Below are positions 36,814-45,307 of a DNA stretch of 64,000 nucleotides, one piece after another. Origin of the DNA: Roseburia inulinivorans DSM 16841 (lineage in GTDB: Bacteria; Bacillota; Clostridia; Lachnospirales; Lachnospiraceae); contig NZ_ACFY01000104.1 in NCBI RefSeq assembly GCF_000174195.1, positions 1 to 64,000 on the forward strand, written 5' to 3'. The notes beneath the pieces are model-generated. The model saw only the letters and a program-made list of their open reading frames with translations, was not told the DNA's origin and ran no database searches. A program made the position numbers and the translations under genes. Position 1 is the first letter of the stretch. The number at the start of each line of letters is the position of its first letter.

Positions 36814-37215
36814 CTACTCTCTGCAATAAATTTCTTTTGTAATTTTTTCATGTGAAAAACCGGGAAACTCTTCCGTTTCTGTCAGTTTCCATTCGGCTCC
36901 TATCTCAACAGAAACATCTGCTGGATATACTCTGTTCCAGCGATAGATTATAAACTGCTCAATTTGTTCGTCATCTGTATCCAATGTTTCCAATTCCTGA
37001 AAAACATATTCTCCTTTTTTCGCTTCCTCTTTTGGATTTTCACTGATTTCTAAATTCGAAACAGCTTGAAACAACTTCCGGCTGTAATCAGTTATCCAAA
37101 GTTTCTTTTCTCCAACTGTTTTTCTGATATCTTCCGCTACGATGCGGTCCTGCGACTGCCTTCTGTGATTGAAGGCAAGTCCGTTATTGTCGTCTAAGCA
37201 TATGATGATGTACAT
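36814..37215 (-). CDS. Conserved Lachnospiraceae-type protein of unknown function
   Basis: This 133-residue soluble protein begins MYIIICLDDNNGLAFNHRRQSQD and contains KKLWITDYSRKLF and FIIYRWNRVYPAD. Similar small proteins in this family are sometimes labelled 'ribonuclease Z', but no metallo-beta-lactamase motif (HxHxDH) is present, so I do not accept that name. It ends 45 bases before the nuclease start and may share its transcript. Confidence 0.6.
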   Translation of the reverse strand: MYIIICLDDNNGLAFNHRRQSQDRIVAEDIRKTVGEKKLWITDYSRKLFQAVSNLEISENPKEEAKKGEYVFQELETLDTDDEQIEQFIIYRWNRVYPADVSVEIGAEWKLTETEEFPGFSHEKITKEIYCRE

Positions 37216-37535
37216 TGCGGTGCTCCTTATATTTGTTTAATACTCAAGTTCTATCATATCGTTTTTTCGTTCTTTTGCCAATAAAATTATATCTTTTTCC
37301 ACTGCTTGATACGTTCCACTTGACCACTGCTGAATAAAAATAGCACCTGACAGATTTTTATTTCCGTCAGATGCTATATGAACACTACACTTTTATTTCA
37401 TTACACTGATTTCTTTTCTTTCTTTTAAAACATTTGCTAATTTATAATAAACTGTCATTATAGTTTATCATCTCAATATTATATTCTCCATTTTAACAGA
37501 AAAGGAACTGCCTTACGACAATTCCAATTCATTAA
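37216..37535. other. Non-coding gap between the unknown protein and yafQ
   Basis: Apart from the terminator hairpin at 37340-37377 I see nothing coding. The side next to 37216 should hold the promoter of the minus-strand unknown protein. Confidence 0.4.
37335..37377 (-). terminator. Terminator downstream of the yafQ/dinJ pair
   Basis: ATAGCA-x-CTGAC (37340-37351) pairs with GTCAG-x-TGCTAT (37366-37377). The unpaired C-A on the plus strand becomes a G-U pair on the minus strand, where TTTTTATT follows. It lies 160 bases past yafQ. Confidence 0.6.
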
Positions 37536-37811
37536 TTAAAATAAATCACTATGCGTTCCAGTTCTAGTAAGATATAAAATTAATTCGTCTTCTATATACT
37601 TATATACTAACAACCAATCTGGTAATATGTGACATTCTCTATATCCTTCCCAGTTTCCATGCAAATCTTGATCCTTATTTTTCTCTTCTAGCTTTTCTCC
37701 ATTAGCAAGTTTTTTGATAATCTGATTAATTAACTCAATGTCATAACCTCTGCTTTTGCATAATTTTAAATCTTTTTCAAACTTTGTTGTCGGTTGTACT
37801 TCATATTTCAT
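37536..37811 (-). CDS. yafQ: YafQ-family mRNA interferase toxin
   Basis: This type II toxin of the RelE fold would cut mRNA on the ribosome. The 91-residue protein has the family pattern: TTKFEKDLKLCKSRGYD at the start, then LHGNWEGYRECHILPDWLLVYK, and ends ELILYLTRTGTHSDLF. The conserved histidine, arginine and aspartate residues of YafQ are visible in these blocks. It overlaps its antitoxin gene by 4 bases, antitoxin first, the normal order. Confidence 0.9.
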   Translation of the reverse strand: MKYEVQPTTKFEKDLKLCKSRGYDIELINQIIKKLANGEKLEEKNKDQDLHGNWEGYRECHILPDWLLVYKYIEDELILYLTRTGTHSDLF

Positions 37812-38086
37812 CCAAGAATATCCTCCATCATTTTATCAACGTCATCATACGTTTTTCTCACTTCTGGATGATTAATTAAATACTCCGTTTCTGCCATTGC
37901 TTTTAAGGTTTCAATATTAGGTGTTTCATTCATATCTGGCTTAAATGGCAACGCTTGTTCTCTTACCGCCTGTTTTGCAGCCATTGTAAAGAAAGTTGTC
38001 ATATCAAGACCTAAATTAGACATAAGTTCCTGTAATTGAGCCTTTAAAGTTTCATCAATTCTCATCGTTACATTCGTATTTGCCAT
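37808..38086 (-). CDS. dinJ: RelB/DinJ-family antitoxin
   Basis: The 92-residue protein starts MANTNVTMRIDETLKAQ, an N-terminal ribbon-helix-helix. It continues with LGLDMTTFFTMAAKQAVREQALPF, the DinJ hallmark. The C-terminal tail would wrap the YafQ toxin. I start at 38086, since AAGGAAGGTG precedes it; the reading from 38095 adds three residues. A consensus promoter and a 12-bp palindrome lie directly upstream. Confidence 0.9.
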   Translation of the reverse strand: MANTNVTMRIDETLKAQLQELMSNLGLDMTTFFTMAAKQAVREQALPFKPDMNETPNIETLKAMAETEYLINHPEVRKTYDDVDKMMEDILG

Positions 38087-38109
38087 ATATATCACCTTCC
38101 TTTAATTAT

Positions 38110-38154
38110 ATTATAGTTCCCATTTTATCCGTTGTCAATACAATGTTATAACAT
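38110..38154 (-). promoter_or_regulatory. Consensus promoter and palindrome of the dinJ-yafQ operon
   Basis: On the minus strand TTGACA (38138-38133), a 17-base spacer and TATAAT (38115-38110) match the sigma-A consensus exactly. The perfect palindrome ATGTTATAACAT at 38143-38154 lies just upstream of the -35 box and may be an operator. Confidence 0.7.
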
Positions 38155-38186
38155 CGCACATATAAATCTATTATTTACTTATTTCC

Positions 38187-38398
38187 ATTTTACACAATAT
38201 CACCCAACAACTCAATTACTTCGTCAAGTTTCTCACTCGCTTCTTCCATATTATCAATTGCATCTTCAGAACACATTCCTCTATAGCTGTTCTGTAATCC
38301 TTCTGGCATATTATCAAATGCGTCCTGTTCTTCGCTTAATATAGAAGATAACTCAATGTTACGGTAAAGGTATTCAAATCCACAGAAACCGCATATAT
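38187..38398 (-). pseudogene. Remnant of a mobile-element small protein
   Basis: From a stop codon near 38400 one frame stays open, reading ...YLYRNIELSSILSEEQDAF, then NMPEGLQNSYRGMC and ending EKLDEVIELLGDIV. The pattern of a short helical protein with EEQDAFDNMPEGLQ recalls a conserved small protein of Firmicute phages and conjugative elements. No start codon precedes the conserved part, so it is a fragment. Confidence 0.45.
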
Positions 38399-38499
38399 GG
38401 ATCTAGGGACAGTGCTTTAAAAGCTATCGGTAAGCAATTAGAAAATAAAATTGTTCCAAACAAGGATAAGTTAAAATGGAACGCACAAATGTTATAAAA
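38383..38499 (+). pseudogene. Second mobile-element coding remnant
   Basis: The plus strand is open without a start codon and reads RNRIYGSRDSALKAIGKQL, then VPNKDKLKWNAQML, ending at 38499 or close by. It looks like the C-terminus of a larger protein whose family I cannot name. It is fused back-to-back with the previous remnant, which suggests a deletion scar. Confidence 0.35.
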
Positions 38500-38580
38500 G
38501 TTATAGGGTATACACCAATCTTAATTGAACTGTGTATACCCTATTTTTTTACTATTTTGCAAAAGTTCTTTGCAGTTGAA

Positions 38581-39513
38581 TTATTTTCCCACAATCTCAT
38601 CCGTATTAATGAACTGGAACGGTGTCGTCTGATACACGTAATAGTTCAGCCAGTTTGAATAGAGAATGTTTCCATGTGATCTCCACTGCAGTCTCGGTTT
38701 CTGTGTGTCATCATCATTCGGATAATAATTGACAGGCATTTTGATGTCCAGACCTTTATCCTTATCACGTTTGTACTCCTTGTCGAGGGTAACCCGGTCA
38801 TATTCCGGATGTCCCATCACAAAAATTTTACGTCCCTCATCTGCAATGGCAAGGAACACGCCGGCTTCCTCTGATTCTGCTAAAATCGTCAGTTCCTTCA
38901 CGGCACGGATATCCTCTGCACGCACTTCAGTATGTCTCGAATGCGGTGCCATAAAATAGTCATCAAAGCCTCGGACAAGCGGTACTTTACGGTTCATCAC
39001 ATGATGCTCATACACACCGAATTTTTTCTCCGGAAGCAGATATTTCTTCAAACCGTAATGATAATAGAGCCCTGCCTGCGCGCCCCAGCAGAGATGTAAG
39101 GTAGAGGTGGCATGTGTCTTGCTCCACTCAAAGATCTCACACATTTCATTCCAGTAATCCACCTCTTCATATTCCATCTGTTCCACCGGCGCTCCGGTAA
39201 TGATCAGACCATCAAAATAACGATTTTTAATGTCTGCAAAAGTCTCATAAAACTTATTCAGATGACTCATTGATGTGTTTTTTGACTCATGGGAAGACAC
39301 TGCTACAAACGTCACATCTACCTGTAACGGTGTGTTTGAAAGCGAGCGTAAAAGCTGAAGCTCCGTATCTTCCTTTAACGGCATCAGGTTTAAAATTGCA
39401 ATGTTGATTGCTCTGATATCCTGATGTGTCGCACGATTTTCGTCCATAACAAATATATTTTCCTTTTCCAATATTTCCTTTGCCGGCAAATCACTCTGTG
39501 TCTTAATTGGCAT
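38581..39513 (-). CDS. metA: Homoserine O-acyltransferase, predicted acetyl-CoA type
   Basis: MetA activates homoserine for methionine synthesis. The 310-residue protein has the catalytic cysteine Cys142 in HLCWGAQAG and the His/Glu pair in GHPEYDR. Residue 111, in TGAPVEQM, is glutamate; in studied MetA enzymes glutamate here selects acetyl-CoA, whereas glycine selects succinyl-CoA. The product is therefore probably O-acetylhomoserine. No SAM riboswitch is visible in the 86 bases upstream. It follows ligA on the minus strand, and the debris of a mobile element lies downstream. Confidence 0.94.
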   Translation of the reverse strand: MPIKTQSDLPAKEILEKENIFVMDENRATHQDIRAINIAILNLMPLKEDTELQLLRSLSNTPLQVDVTFVAVSSHESKNTSMSHLNKFYETFADIKNRYFDGLIITGAPVEQMEYEEVDYWNEMCEIFEWSKTHATSTLHLCWGAQAGLYYHYGLKKYLLPEKKFGVYEHHVMNRKVPLVRGFDDYFMAPHSRHTEVRAEDIRAVKELTILAESEEAGVFLAIADEGRKIFVMGHPEYDRVTLDKEYKRDKDKGLDIKMPVNYYPNDDDTQKPRLQWRSHGNILYSNWLNYYVYQTTPFQFINTDEIVGK

Positions 39514-39599
39514 ATCTTCTTACAAACCCTTCCTCGCGATCAGAATCGCTCTCCTATTTTCGACAGTATATCCTGCTATATCTTCCAGTACAGTAAAAA

Positions 39600-41606
39600 C
39601 TAAATTCCAAGCATTTCTTTCAACTGTTCTTCTGAAATAACAGGAATTCCAAGTTCCTGTGCTTTAGTCAGCTTGCTTCCTGCATTTTCTCCCGCAAGCA
39701 CGTAATCTGTTTTTTTTGAGACGGAACCGGAAGCCTTCCCTCCATATTTTTCGATCAGCTCTGACGCTTCTTTTCGTCCCAATGTTGGCAGTGTCCCTGT
39801 TACTACAACTGTCTTTCCTGTCAGAACAGATTCCACCGTCTCTGTCTCTTCCGCCTGCATATTCACGCCATACTCTTTCAATCGGTCTAAAATTTCGATA
39901 TTTTTCTCATCCGTAAAGAAATTTCGGATACAAAGTGCACTCACTTCTCCGATATCGTTGACCTCTGTGAGCTGTTCAACGGAAGCTTCCTTTAAATGAT
40001 CCATATCTTTAAAATACTTCATGATCGCTTTTGCGGCTGCCTTTCCCACGTTTGGAATTCCAAGTCCGGTGAGAAGCTTATAGGCATCGTTCTCTTTTGA
40101 CTTTTCAATCGCATCCAAAAGCTTATCCGTATTTTTTTCTTTTCCGATAATTCCCTGATCGATCAATTCATCGCGATGTGTCTTTAGTACAAAAACATCA
40201 GCGACATTATTAATATACCCCAAACGGACAAGTTCTTCAATATAAACCGTACCAAAACCTTTGATGTCCATTGCGTCACGCCCTACAAAGTTGATAATAT
40301 GGCGTTCCAACTGTGCCGGACAGTTTGGTGATGTACACCTAATATCCGCAGTGTCTTTCTCCCTCTCTGTCTTTGCACCGCAAACAGGGCAGACATCCGG
40401 GATCACAAACCGTTTCCAGTCAGAAGGTCTTTTCTCTTTTTTCACTTCCTTGATCTTGGGAATGATCTCCCCCGACTTATAAACTACAATTGTATCCCCA
40501 ATTCCGATATCCAGATCATCAATAAAATCCTGATTGTGCAAAGTTGCCCTCGAAACAGAAGTTCCGCAGAGGCGCACCGGCTCAAACACTGCCGTCGGTG
40601 TGATTCTTCCGGTTCTTCCTACCGAAAGTTCAATATTTAATAGTCTGGACTCTTTCTCCTCCGGCGGATATTTGTATGCGATTGCCCAGCGCGGTACTTT
40701 GGATGTTTCTCCCAACTGCTCACGGTCAGAAAAACGATTGATCTTCACCACGGCGCCGTCAATATCATATGCCAGATTTCCGCGGTTTTCACCGATTGCC
40801 GTGATCGCATCCCACACTTCCTCCGCGGTCGTGCAGACTTTATAATCGTCGATGACATGGATCCCCTGTTTTTTCAAAAATTCATATCCTTCGGTATGAG
40901 TTGCAAACTCCATGCCACGCACCTGCTGGATATTGAAAATAAACATGGAAAGATCCCGCTCTTTCGTCACCTTGCTGTCTAACTGGCGGAGTGTTCCCGC
41001 TGCACAGTTTCTTGGATTGGCAAACACTTTTTTTCCAAGAAGTTCCTGTGTCTCATTTACCTTTTCAAATGCAGCATTTTTCATGTATACTTCGCCACGG
41101 ATTTCCAGATACTCCGGTTTGTCCTTTAACTTCTGTTTTACGTCTTTGATCACTTTCGCATTCGCAGTGACATCCTCACCGAAATTAATGCCGTCCCCTC
41201 TGGTTTCCGCCAGTATTAATTCTCCGTTCTCATAACGCAGTGACATGGAAAGTCCGTCAATTTTATATTCCACAACAAATTCCGGATGATCTAACTGTTT
41301 CTGCATCTCCTCCACGAAGTTAAATACTTCCTCTTTGGAAAAAACATCCTGAAGACTTAACATTGGAACATTGTGGCGCACAAGCACACCCGCTTCTCTT
41401 TTTGCTGTTCCACCAACACGCTGTGTCGGAGAATCCGGCGTGACAAGCTCCGGGTGCTCTTTTTCCAGGTTCTTCAGTTCCTGCATCATCATGTCGTATT
41501 CATAATCTGAAATCTCAGGACTGTCCTGATTATAATAGCGGTCAATATGATATTCGAGTGTTTTCTTTAACTCGGCAATTCTCTCTTCTGCTGACATTTT
41601 TTTCAT
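39600..41606 (-). CDS. ligA: NAD-dependent DNA ligase
   Basis: LigA seals nicks during replication and repair. The 668-residue protein has the adenylation domain with catalytic Lys115 in VEYKIDGLS, the OB fold (VGRTGRITPTAVFEPV), four zinc cysteines (CPVCGAK and CTSPNCP), helix-hairpin-helix motifs, and a C-terminal BRCT domain (about 590-665). Length and domain order are normal. The gene starts 6 bases after the upstream pseudouridine synthase ends. Confidence 0.97.
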   Translation of the reverse strand: MKKMSAEERIAELKKTLEYHIDRYYNQDSPEISDYEYDMMMQELKNLEKEHPELVTPDSPTQRVGGTAKREAGVLVRHNVPMLSLQDVFSKEEVFNFVEEMQKQLDHPEFVVEYKIDGLSMSLRYENGELILAETRGDGINFGEDVTANAKVIKDVKQKLKDKPEYLEIRGEVYMKNAAFEKVNETQELLGKKVFANPRNCAAGTLRQLDSKVTKERDLSMFIFNIQQVRGMEFATHTEGYEFLKKQGIHVIDDYKVCTTAEEVWDAITAIGENRGNLAYDIDGAVVKINRFSDREQLGETSKVPRWAIAYKYPPEEKESRLLNIELSVGRTGRITPTAVFEPVRLCGTSVSRATLHNQDFIDDLDIGIGDTIVVYKSGEIIPKIKEVKKEKRPSDWKRFVIPDVCPVCGAKTEREKDTADIRCTSPNCPAQLERHIINFVGRDAMDIKGFGTVYIEELVRLGYINNVADVFVLKTHRDELIDQGIIGKEKNTDKLLDAIEKSKENDAYKLLTGLGIPNVGKAAAKAIMKYFKDMDHLKEASVEQLTEVNDIGEVSALCIRNFFTDEKNIEILDRLKEYGVNMQAEETETVESVLTGKTVVVTGTLPTLGRKEASELIEKYGGKASGSVSKKTDYVLAGENAGSKLTKAQELGIPVISEEQLKEMLGI

Positions 41607-41612
41607 CCATTT

Positions 41613-42395
41613 CTACTTTTTTGATTTTTCTTTCATGCGCTCACTTTTGGGATATTTCTTCGGGATGACCGTCTCATTGGAGGAATCTTTAATTAATGAT
41701 AAAAGCTGTCTGTACTCCTCCGTTGTAACATCCCGGTAGGTTCCAACCGGCAGGTCTCCAAGTTCAATATTCATGATTCTTGTACGAACAAGTTTCTCCA
41801 CACGATAACCGAAATATTCACACATCCGTCTGATCTGGCGGTTTAGTCCCTGTGTCAAAATAATCTTAAACTGTTTCTTTCCAATCTGTTTTACATGACA
41901 TTTTCTGGTCATTGTATTCAGTTCAGCAAGCGGCACTCCGTTTGCCAGACCATGGATAAAACTCTCGGTGACTGGTCTGTTGACTGTAACAATGTACTCT
42001 TTTTCATGCATATTCCCGGAGCGCATCATTTTATTGACAATATCTCCGTTGTTCGTCAGTAACAGTAGCCCTTCTGAATCTTTATCCAGACGTCCGATCG
42101 GATAGATGCGCTTCGGGTAATTAATATAATCGATCACATTATTTTTTTCGCGCTTTTCTGCGGTACAGACAATGCCAACCGGTTTGTGAAACGCAATTAA
42201 GATCATTTCCTCTTCTTTTGAAACTTTCTTTCCCTGAAACAAAACCGTCTGTCCTGGCAGCACTCTTGCGCCTGTTTCCGCAACTTTTCCATCAATGGTA
42301 ATATTTCCTAGTTCTACCTGACGGTCTGCCTCGCGTCTGGAACATACCCCTGCTTCGCTCAAAAATTTATTGATACGGATTCCGTTTTCTTCCAT
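41613..42395 (-). CDS. RsuA/RluF-family rRNA pseudouridine synthase
   Basis: The 260-residue protein has an N-terminal S4 domain (IRINKFLSEAGVCSRREADR). The catalytic domain contains the active aspartate in YPIGRLDKDSEGLLLLTN and the QGLNRQIRRMCEYFGY block. The RluF-like form is favoured by GLNRQIRRMCE and EYIVTV. The C-terminus is a basic tail. It is directly upstream of ligA and follows a terminator of the SH3b protein gene. Confidence 0.9.
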   Translation of the reverse strand: MEENGIRINKFLSEAGVCSRREADRQVELGNITIDGKVAETGARVLPGQTVLFQGKKVSKEEEMILIAFHKPVGIVCTAEKREKNNVIDYINYPKRIYPIGRLDKDSEGLLLLTNNGDIVNKMMRSGNMHEKEYIVTVNRPVTESFIHGLANGVPLAELNTMTRKCHVKQIGKKQFKIILTQGLNRQIRRMCEYFGYRVEKLVRTRIMNIELGDLPVGTYRDVTTEEYRQLLSLIKDSSNETVIPKKYPKSERMKEKSKK

Positions 42396-42455
42396 ACTTT
42401 TCCTTTTCCTGTCATTATTCCATATGATTCTATTTTGTACAGCTTCAAATAACTA

Positions 42456-42495
42456 CAAAAACGGAGACTTCAATTTGCTGGAAGCCTCCGTAGCA
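42456..42495 (-). terminator. Terminator of the SH3b protein gene
   Basis: An 11-bp stem (42461-42471 with 42481-42491, one G-U pair on the minus strand) is followed by five T. Confidence 0.8.
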
Positions 42496-42507
42496 TTCTG
42501 TTACTTT

Positions 42508-43785
42508 TTATTTTAATAAATCGGTCTTGATATAACCTGTCTTATTCTTCCATGTTACTTTTGTCCAGCCTTCTGCATAACTCATCACAACCGTTACCTT
42601 CTCTCCGGCATAGGCAACTCCGACTTTGTCTGCTGTCTCGCTCATGGAAGACCGGATGTTCGTTGTGTTGGAGAGCATGATCGTTGTGCCCTCTGTCAAT
42701 GCTTCTGATGCCGCTGTCTCAGAAACATTCTCCGGTGCTGCTGCTGATAAAAATTCACTCTTAATATAACCTGTTGTACCGTTGTAATCAACAATACTCC
42801 AGTCTCCTTCTGTACCGGTTCTGGTAAGTGCCGTTCCTTTTTCAACAGAGCCAAGCTTGTCTGCTGAGGTATCTGCACCTGACCGGACATTTACCTTGTC
42901 TATTGTATATACAGTTTCTGTTGTCTGTTCTGCCGGCGTTTCTTCCGCTGGAATTTCGTCTGTCGGAGTCTCCTCAGCAGGAGTCTCTGTTGCAGGAACC
43001 TCTTCCGTTGCAGGCACTTCTTCTGTACTCTCTGTTGCGTCTGCCACAATGGTATTACGCCACTCGGTGATTGCATTTGGAATAGTCGTTGCACAGAGAT
43101 TCAACAGGTTCTCGTCTGTTGACAATGCAGCTTCGTATTTCTGCTGGATATCATTCTGTAATTCAATGACATCATCGCTGTTGTAGAAGTTCGTGATAAG
43201 GTTGCGGATGCTTGTATCCAACGCACTCTCCTGTCTGGACAGGTTGTACTCACTGTAAAGATTATCAATGTAAAGACTTCCATCGTCATTTGTTCTGACA
43301 TAGAAGAAATAAAGCCCCGGTGCAGGTGTTTCCACTCCCATAAACTTCACATTCAGGCTGACATTTACCATATAAGAATTGCTGTCAAGCCCGGACTTTG
43401 TATAGCAGTTAATGTCCTGATACTGCTCAATGTACTGACTGATCAGTGTGATATAACTCTGCTCATTCTGTGTGATCGGTGTTGCCAGTGTCTGTAATGT
43501 GACAAGATCTCCGGATGCATAAGCAGTAAAGTAGCTGTTGATCAGCTCATTGACTGCCGGAACTGCATTTTCCTCATATGCTTCTTCTGTCACAACCGTC
43601 TCAGTAACCGCCACGTTATTATCGTCTGCGTTTCCGATTCCATTTCCCGTGAATTTCACTAAAATAAGTAAAAGCACAACAAACAGTGCTCCTGCCACGA
43701 AATATCTGGCATTCTTTTTTACAAATTCTACCATTTTCTGAATATCTATGTTATTTGATTTATTATCCTGATTCGTTGAAGCCAT
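42508..43785 (-). CDS. Membrane-anchored protein with two bacterial SH3 domains
   Basis: The protein has a cytoplasmic N-terminus, one membrane segment (about residues 31-50), an extracellular helical/NTF2-like region (about 75-230), a linker of repeated ATEEVP/AEETP units and two SH3b domains near the C-terminus (YTIDKVNVRSGADTSADKLG and TTNIRSSMSETADKVG, each ending in GYIKxxxL). SH3b domains usually bind peptidoglycan or cell-wall peptides. I start at MASTNQDNK (43785). It is probably a cell-wall-facing protein with no recognisable enzyme. Confidence 0.8.
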   Translation of the reverse strand: MASTNQDNKSNNIDIQKMVEFVKKNARYFVAGALFVVLLLILVKFTGNGIGNADDNNVAVTETVVTEEAYEENAVPAVNELINSYFTAYASGDLVTLQTLATPITQNEQSYITLISQYIEQYQDINCYTKSGLDSNSYMVNVSLNVKFMGVETPAPGLYFFYVRTNDDGSLYIDNLYSEYNLSRQESALDTSIRNLITNFYNSDDVIELQNDIQQKYEAALSTDENLLNLCATTIPNAITEWRNTIVADATESTEEVPATEEVPATETPAEETPTDEIPAEETPAEQTTETVYTIDKVNVRSGADTSADKLGSVEKGTALTRTGTEGDWSIVDYNGTTGYIKSEFLSAAAPENVSETAASEALTEGTTIMLSNTTNIRSSMSETADKVGVAYAGEKVTVVMSYAEGWTKVTWKNKTGYIKTDLLK

Positions 43786-43970
43786 TTTTACCAAACCTTT
43801 CTGTCACAGACCCGAATTTTGTCTGCGGTATCTATTATGAAAAATGTAATTGTTTCCTATCTGCAATTACAAAAAATTAATCTAACAAACATATTACATA
43901 ATAGCATTATCTCTGTTTATTGTCAACGAATGGCAGGCTTTTCCAATTCTTAATATTTTATTTCAGAGCA

Positions 43971-43999
43971 AAAAAAAGATGCCACTACTGACATCTTTT
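43971..43999 (-). terminator. Terminator of tRNA-Arg
   Basis: GATGTCA and TGGCATC pair on the minus strand (one U-G), with flanking A and T runs, directly after the tRNA 3' end. Confidence 0.7.
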
Positions 44000-44002
44000 T
44001 AC

Positions 44003-44074
44003 TGCGCCTGGCGGGAATCGAACCCGCAGCGTCGGAGTCGGAGTCCGATGTTTTATCCATTAAACTACAGCCGC
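44003..44074 (-). tRNA. tRNA-Arg (anticodon CCG) with an acceptor-stem mismatch
   Basis: The cloverleaf has D stem GTTT/AAAC, anticodon stem TCGGA/TCCGA with loop CTCCGAC (anticodon CCG, reading CGG) and T arm GCGGG-TTCGATT-CCCGC. The acceptor strands are GCGGCTG and CAGGCGC, which pair except for position 4, where G faces G. CCA is not encoded. A C at position 4 (44071 G on the plus strand) would give a perfect stem. Confidence 0.88.
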
Positions 44075-44146
44075 ATATATTTTTTTATCTGTTTCACAAA
44101 CATCCTATTTATCATAGCAGATAAAAATGTAAATTTCAAGAGATTT

Positions 44147-45262
44147 TTATGCATTCAAATCTTTTAATATCTCAGTTTCCAGCTCCTCTTTCTGCTCCGC
44201 TGAAATTGGCAGAATAAAAACACCGACTTTTACTGCTGTCTCGCTAACACTCTGCTCTATCAAAAAGCGCCTGTCCTCCTCTGTGACCTGTCCGCTCATG
44301 TATGCACGTATCACTGCATTCAATCTCGTAAATAAAGTGATAAGTTCCCGAAAACGGTTTTCTTTTCTCAGATAGCAATGCCCCGTCCGTTGTAATTCCT
44401 GATCCATGGTTGCAATGATCTGCATGGAAAGTTTCAGCTCGCCTGTGATGTCGGATGCCTCCATCAGAACATCCGGCCGCTTTTTTAACATTTCCGCAAA
44501 ATACGTTTTTGCACCAAAAACATCCATAGAAAAGAAGTAACTCGCAAGCTGTTCTTTCATCTCGCGTGTCTCTGCCTTTTCTCCTAACATGCCCACTTTG
44601 CACTCATAAACCTTCAGATGATTTACGCGCACCCACACAAGCAGCAGGAACTCAGAAATAAATCCAAACACCCGTTTGTGATAATCGTCCTCTCCATTTT
44701 CCAGACAGATCCGCTTCTGCACCTCAAAAAAAATGTGAAACAGCCATTCACAGTATGTATCAAACCATTTTTTCGATGTGACGATCATATTGCCAAAATA
44801 CGTTTCCGTTCCGTTCTCGAGCTGTACAAATGTATCGTAATATTCCGGGTAGAGTTCTTTTATCACCTCTCCTGTCATATCGAGAGCATGAATATTATGA
44901 TTTGTCGCAAAACCATAATGATAGGAGTTGTTCAGCACCACCCTTTTGGTCGTGATCAGATCATAGTCCTTTAAAAGCTCCAGATACTCTGCCTCTGTAA
45001 AAATTTTTTCCTGCTCATTCAAAAGATACCTTCTGTAGTGACAGGTTCCTACATATTTATATGTGTGTACATTTTTCCATATCCAATACAATCCGGTCAG
45101 TTCACTGTAATAACAGTTTTCCGCAGAAATGTTGTCTCCCGTGTTGTCACAGAGGTAACCAAGATCCTCTTTTTCCTCCCTGCCCACCTGAAGCGGCTGG
45201 TACATTTTATCTTGTGGTACTTCAAATTTTTTATGTGTCAGTGCAAAAATTTTTATCTTCAT
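44147..45262 (-). CDS. DUF4422-family putative glycosyltransferase
   Basis: The N-terminal ~240 residues match DUF4422, associated with exopolysaccharide or capsule glycosyl transfer: KIKIFALTHKKFEVP, DNTGDNISAENCYYSELTGL, YWIWKN, GTCHYRRYL, YFGNMIVTSKKWFDTY, and a late GFISEFLL. The last ~130 residues form a helical extension. I start at MKIKIFALT (45262). No other polysaccharide gene adjoins it; ldh lies upstream, 46 bases away. Confidence 0.78.
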   Translation of the reverse strand: MKIKIFALTHKKFEVPQDKMYQPLQVGREEKEDLGYLCDNTGDNISAENCYYSELTGLYWIWKNVHTYKYVGTCHYRRYLLNEQEKIFTEAEYLELLKDYDLITTKRVVLNNSYHYGFATNHNIHALDMTGEVIKELYPEYYDTFVQLENGTETYFGNMIVTSKKWFDTYCEWLFHIFFEVQKRICLENGEDDYHKRVFGFISEFLLLVWVRVNHLKVYECKVGMLGEKAETREMKEQLASYFFSMDVFGAKTYFAEMLKKRPDVLMEASDITGELKLSMQIIATMDQELQRTGHCYLRKENRFRELITLFTRLNAVIRAYMSGQVTEEDRRFLIEQSVSETAVKVGVFILPISAEQKEELETEILKDLNA

Positions 45263-45307
45263 GTGAAACACCTGTCTTTAAAGCATGTTATCGAAAACTT
45301 CCGACAC

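Noticed and set aside
36814..37215. Annotation as ribonuclease Z
   Set aside because: No metallo-beta-lactamase motif and far too short at 133 residues.
38096..38580. A CRISPR array
   Set aside because: No regularly spaced repeats are present here or anywhere else in the window.
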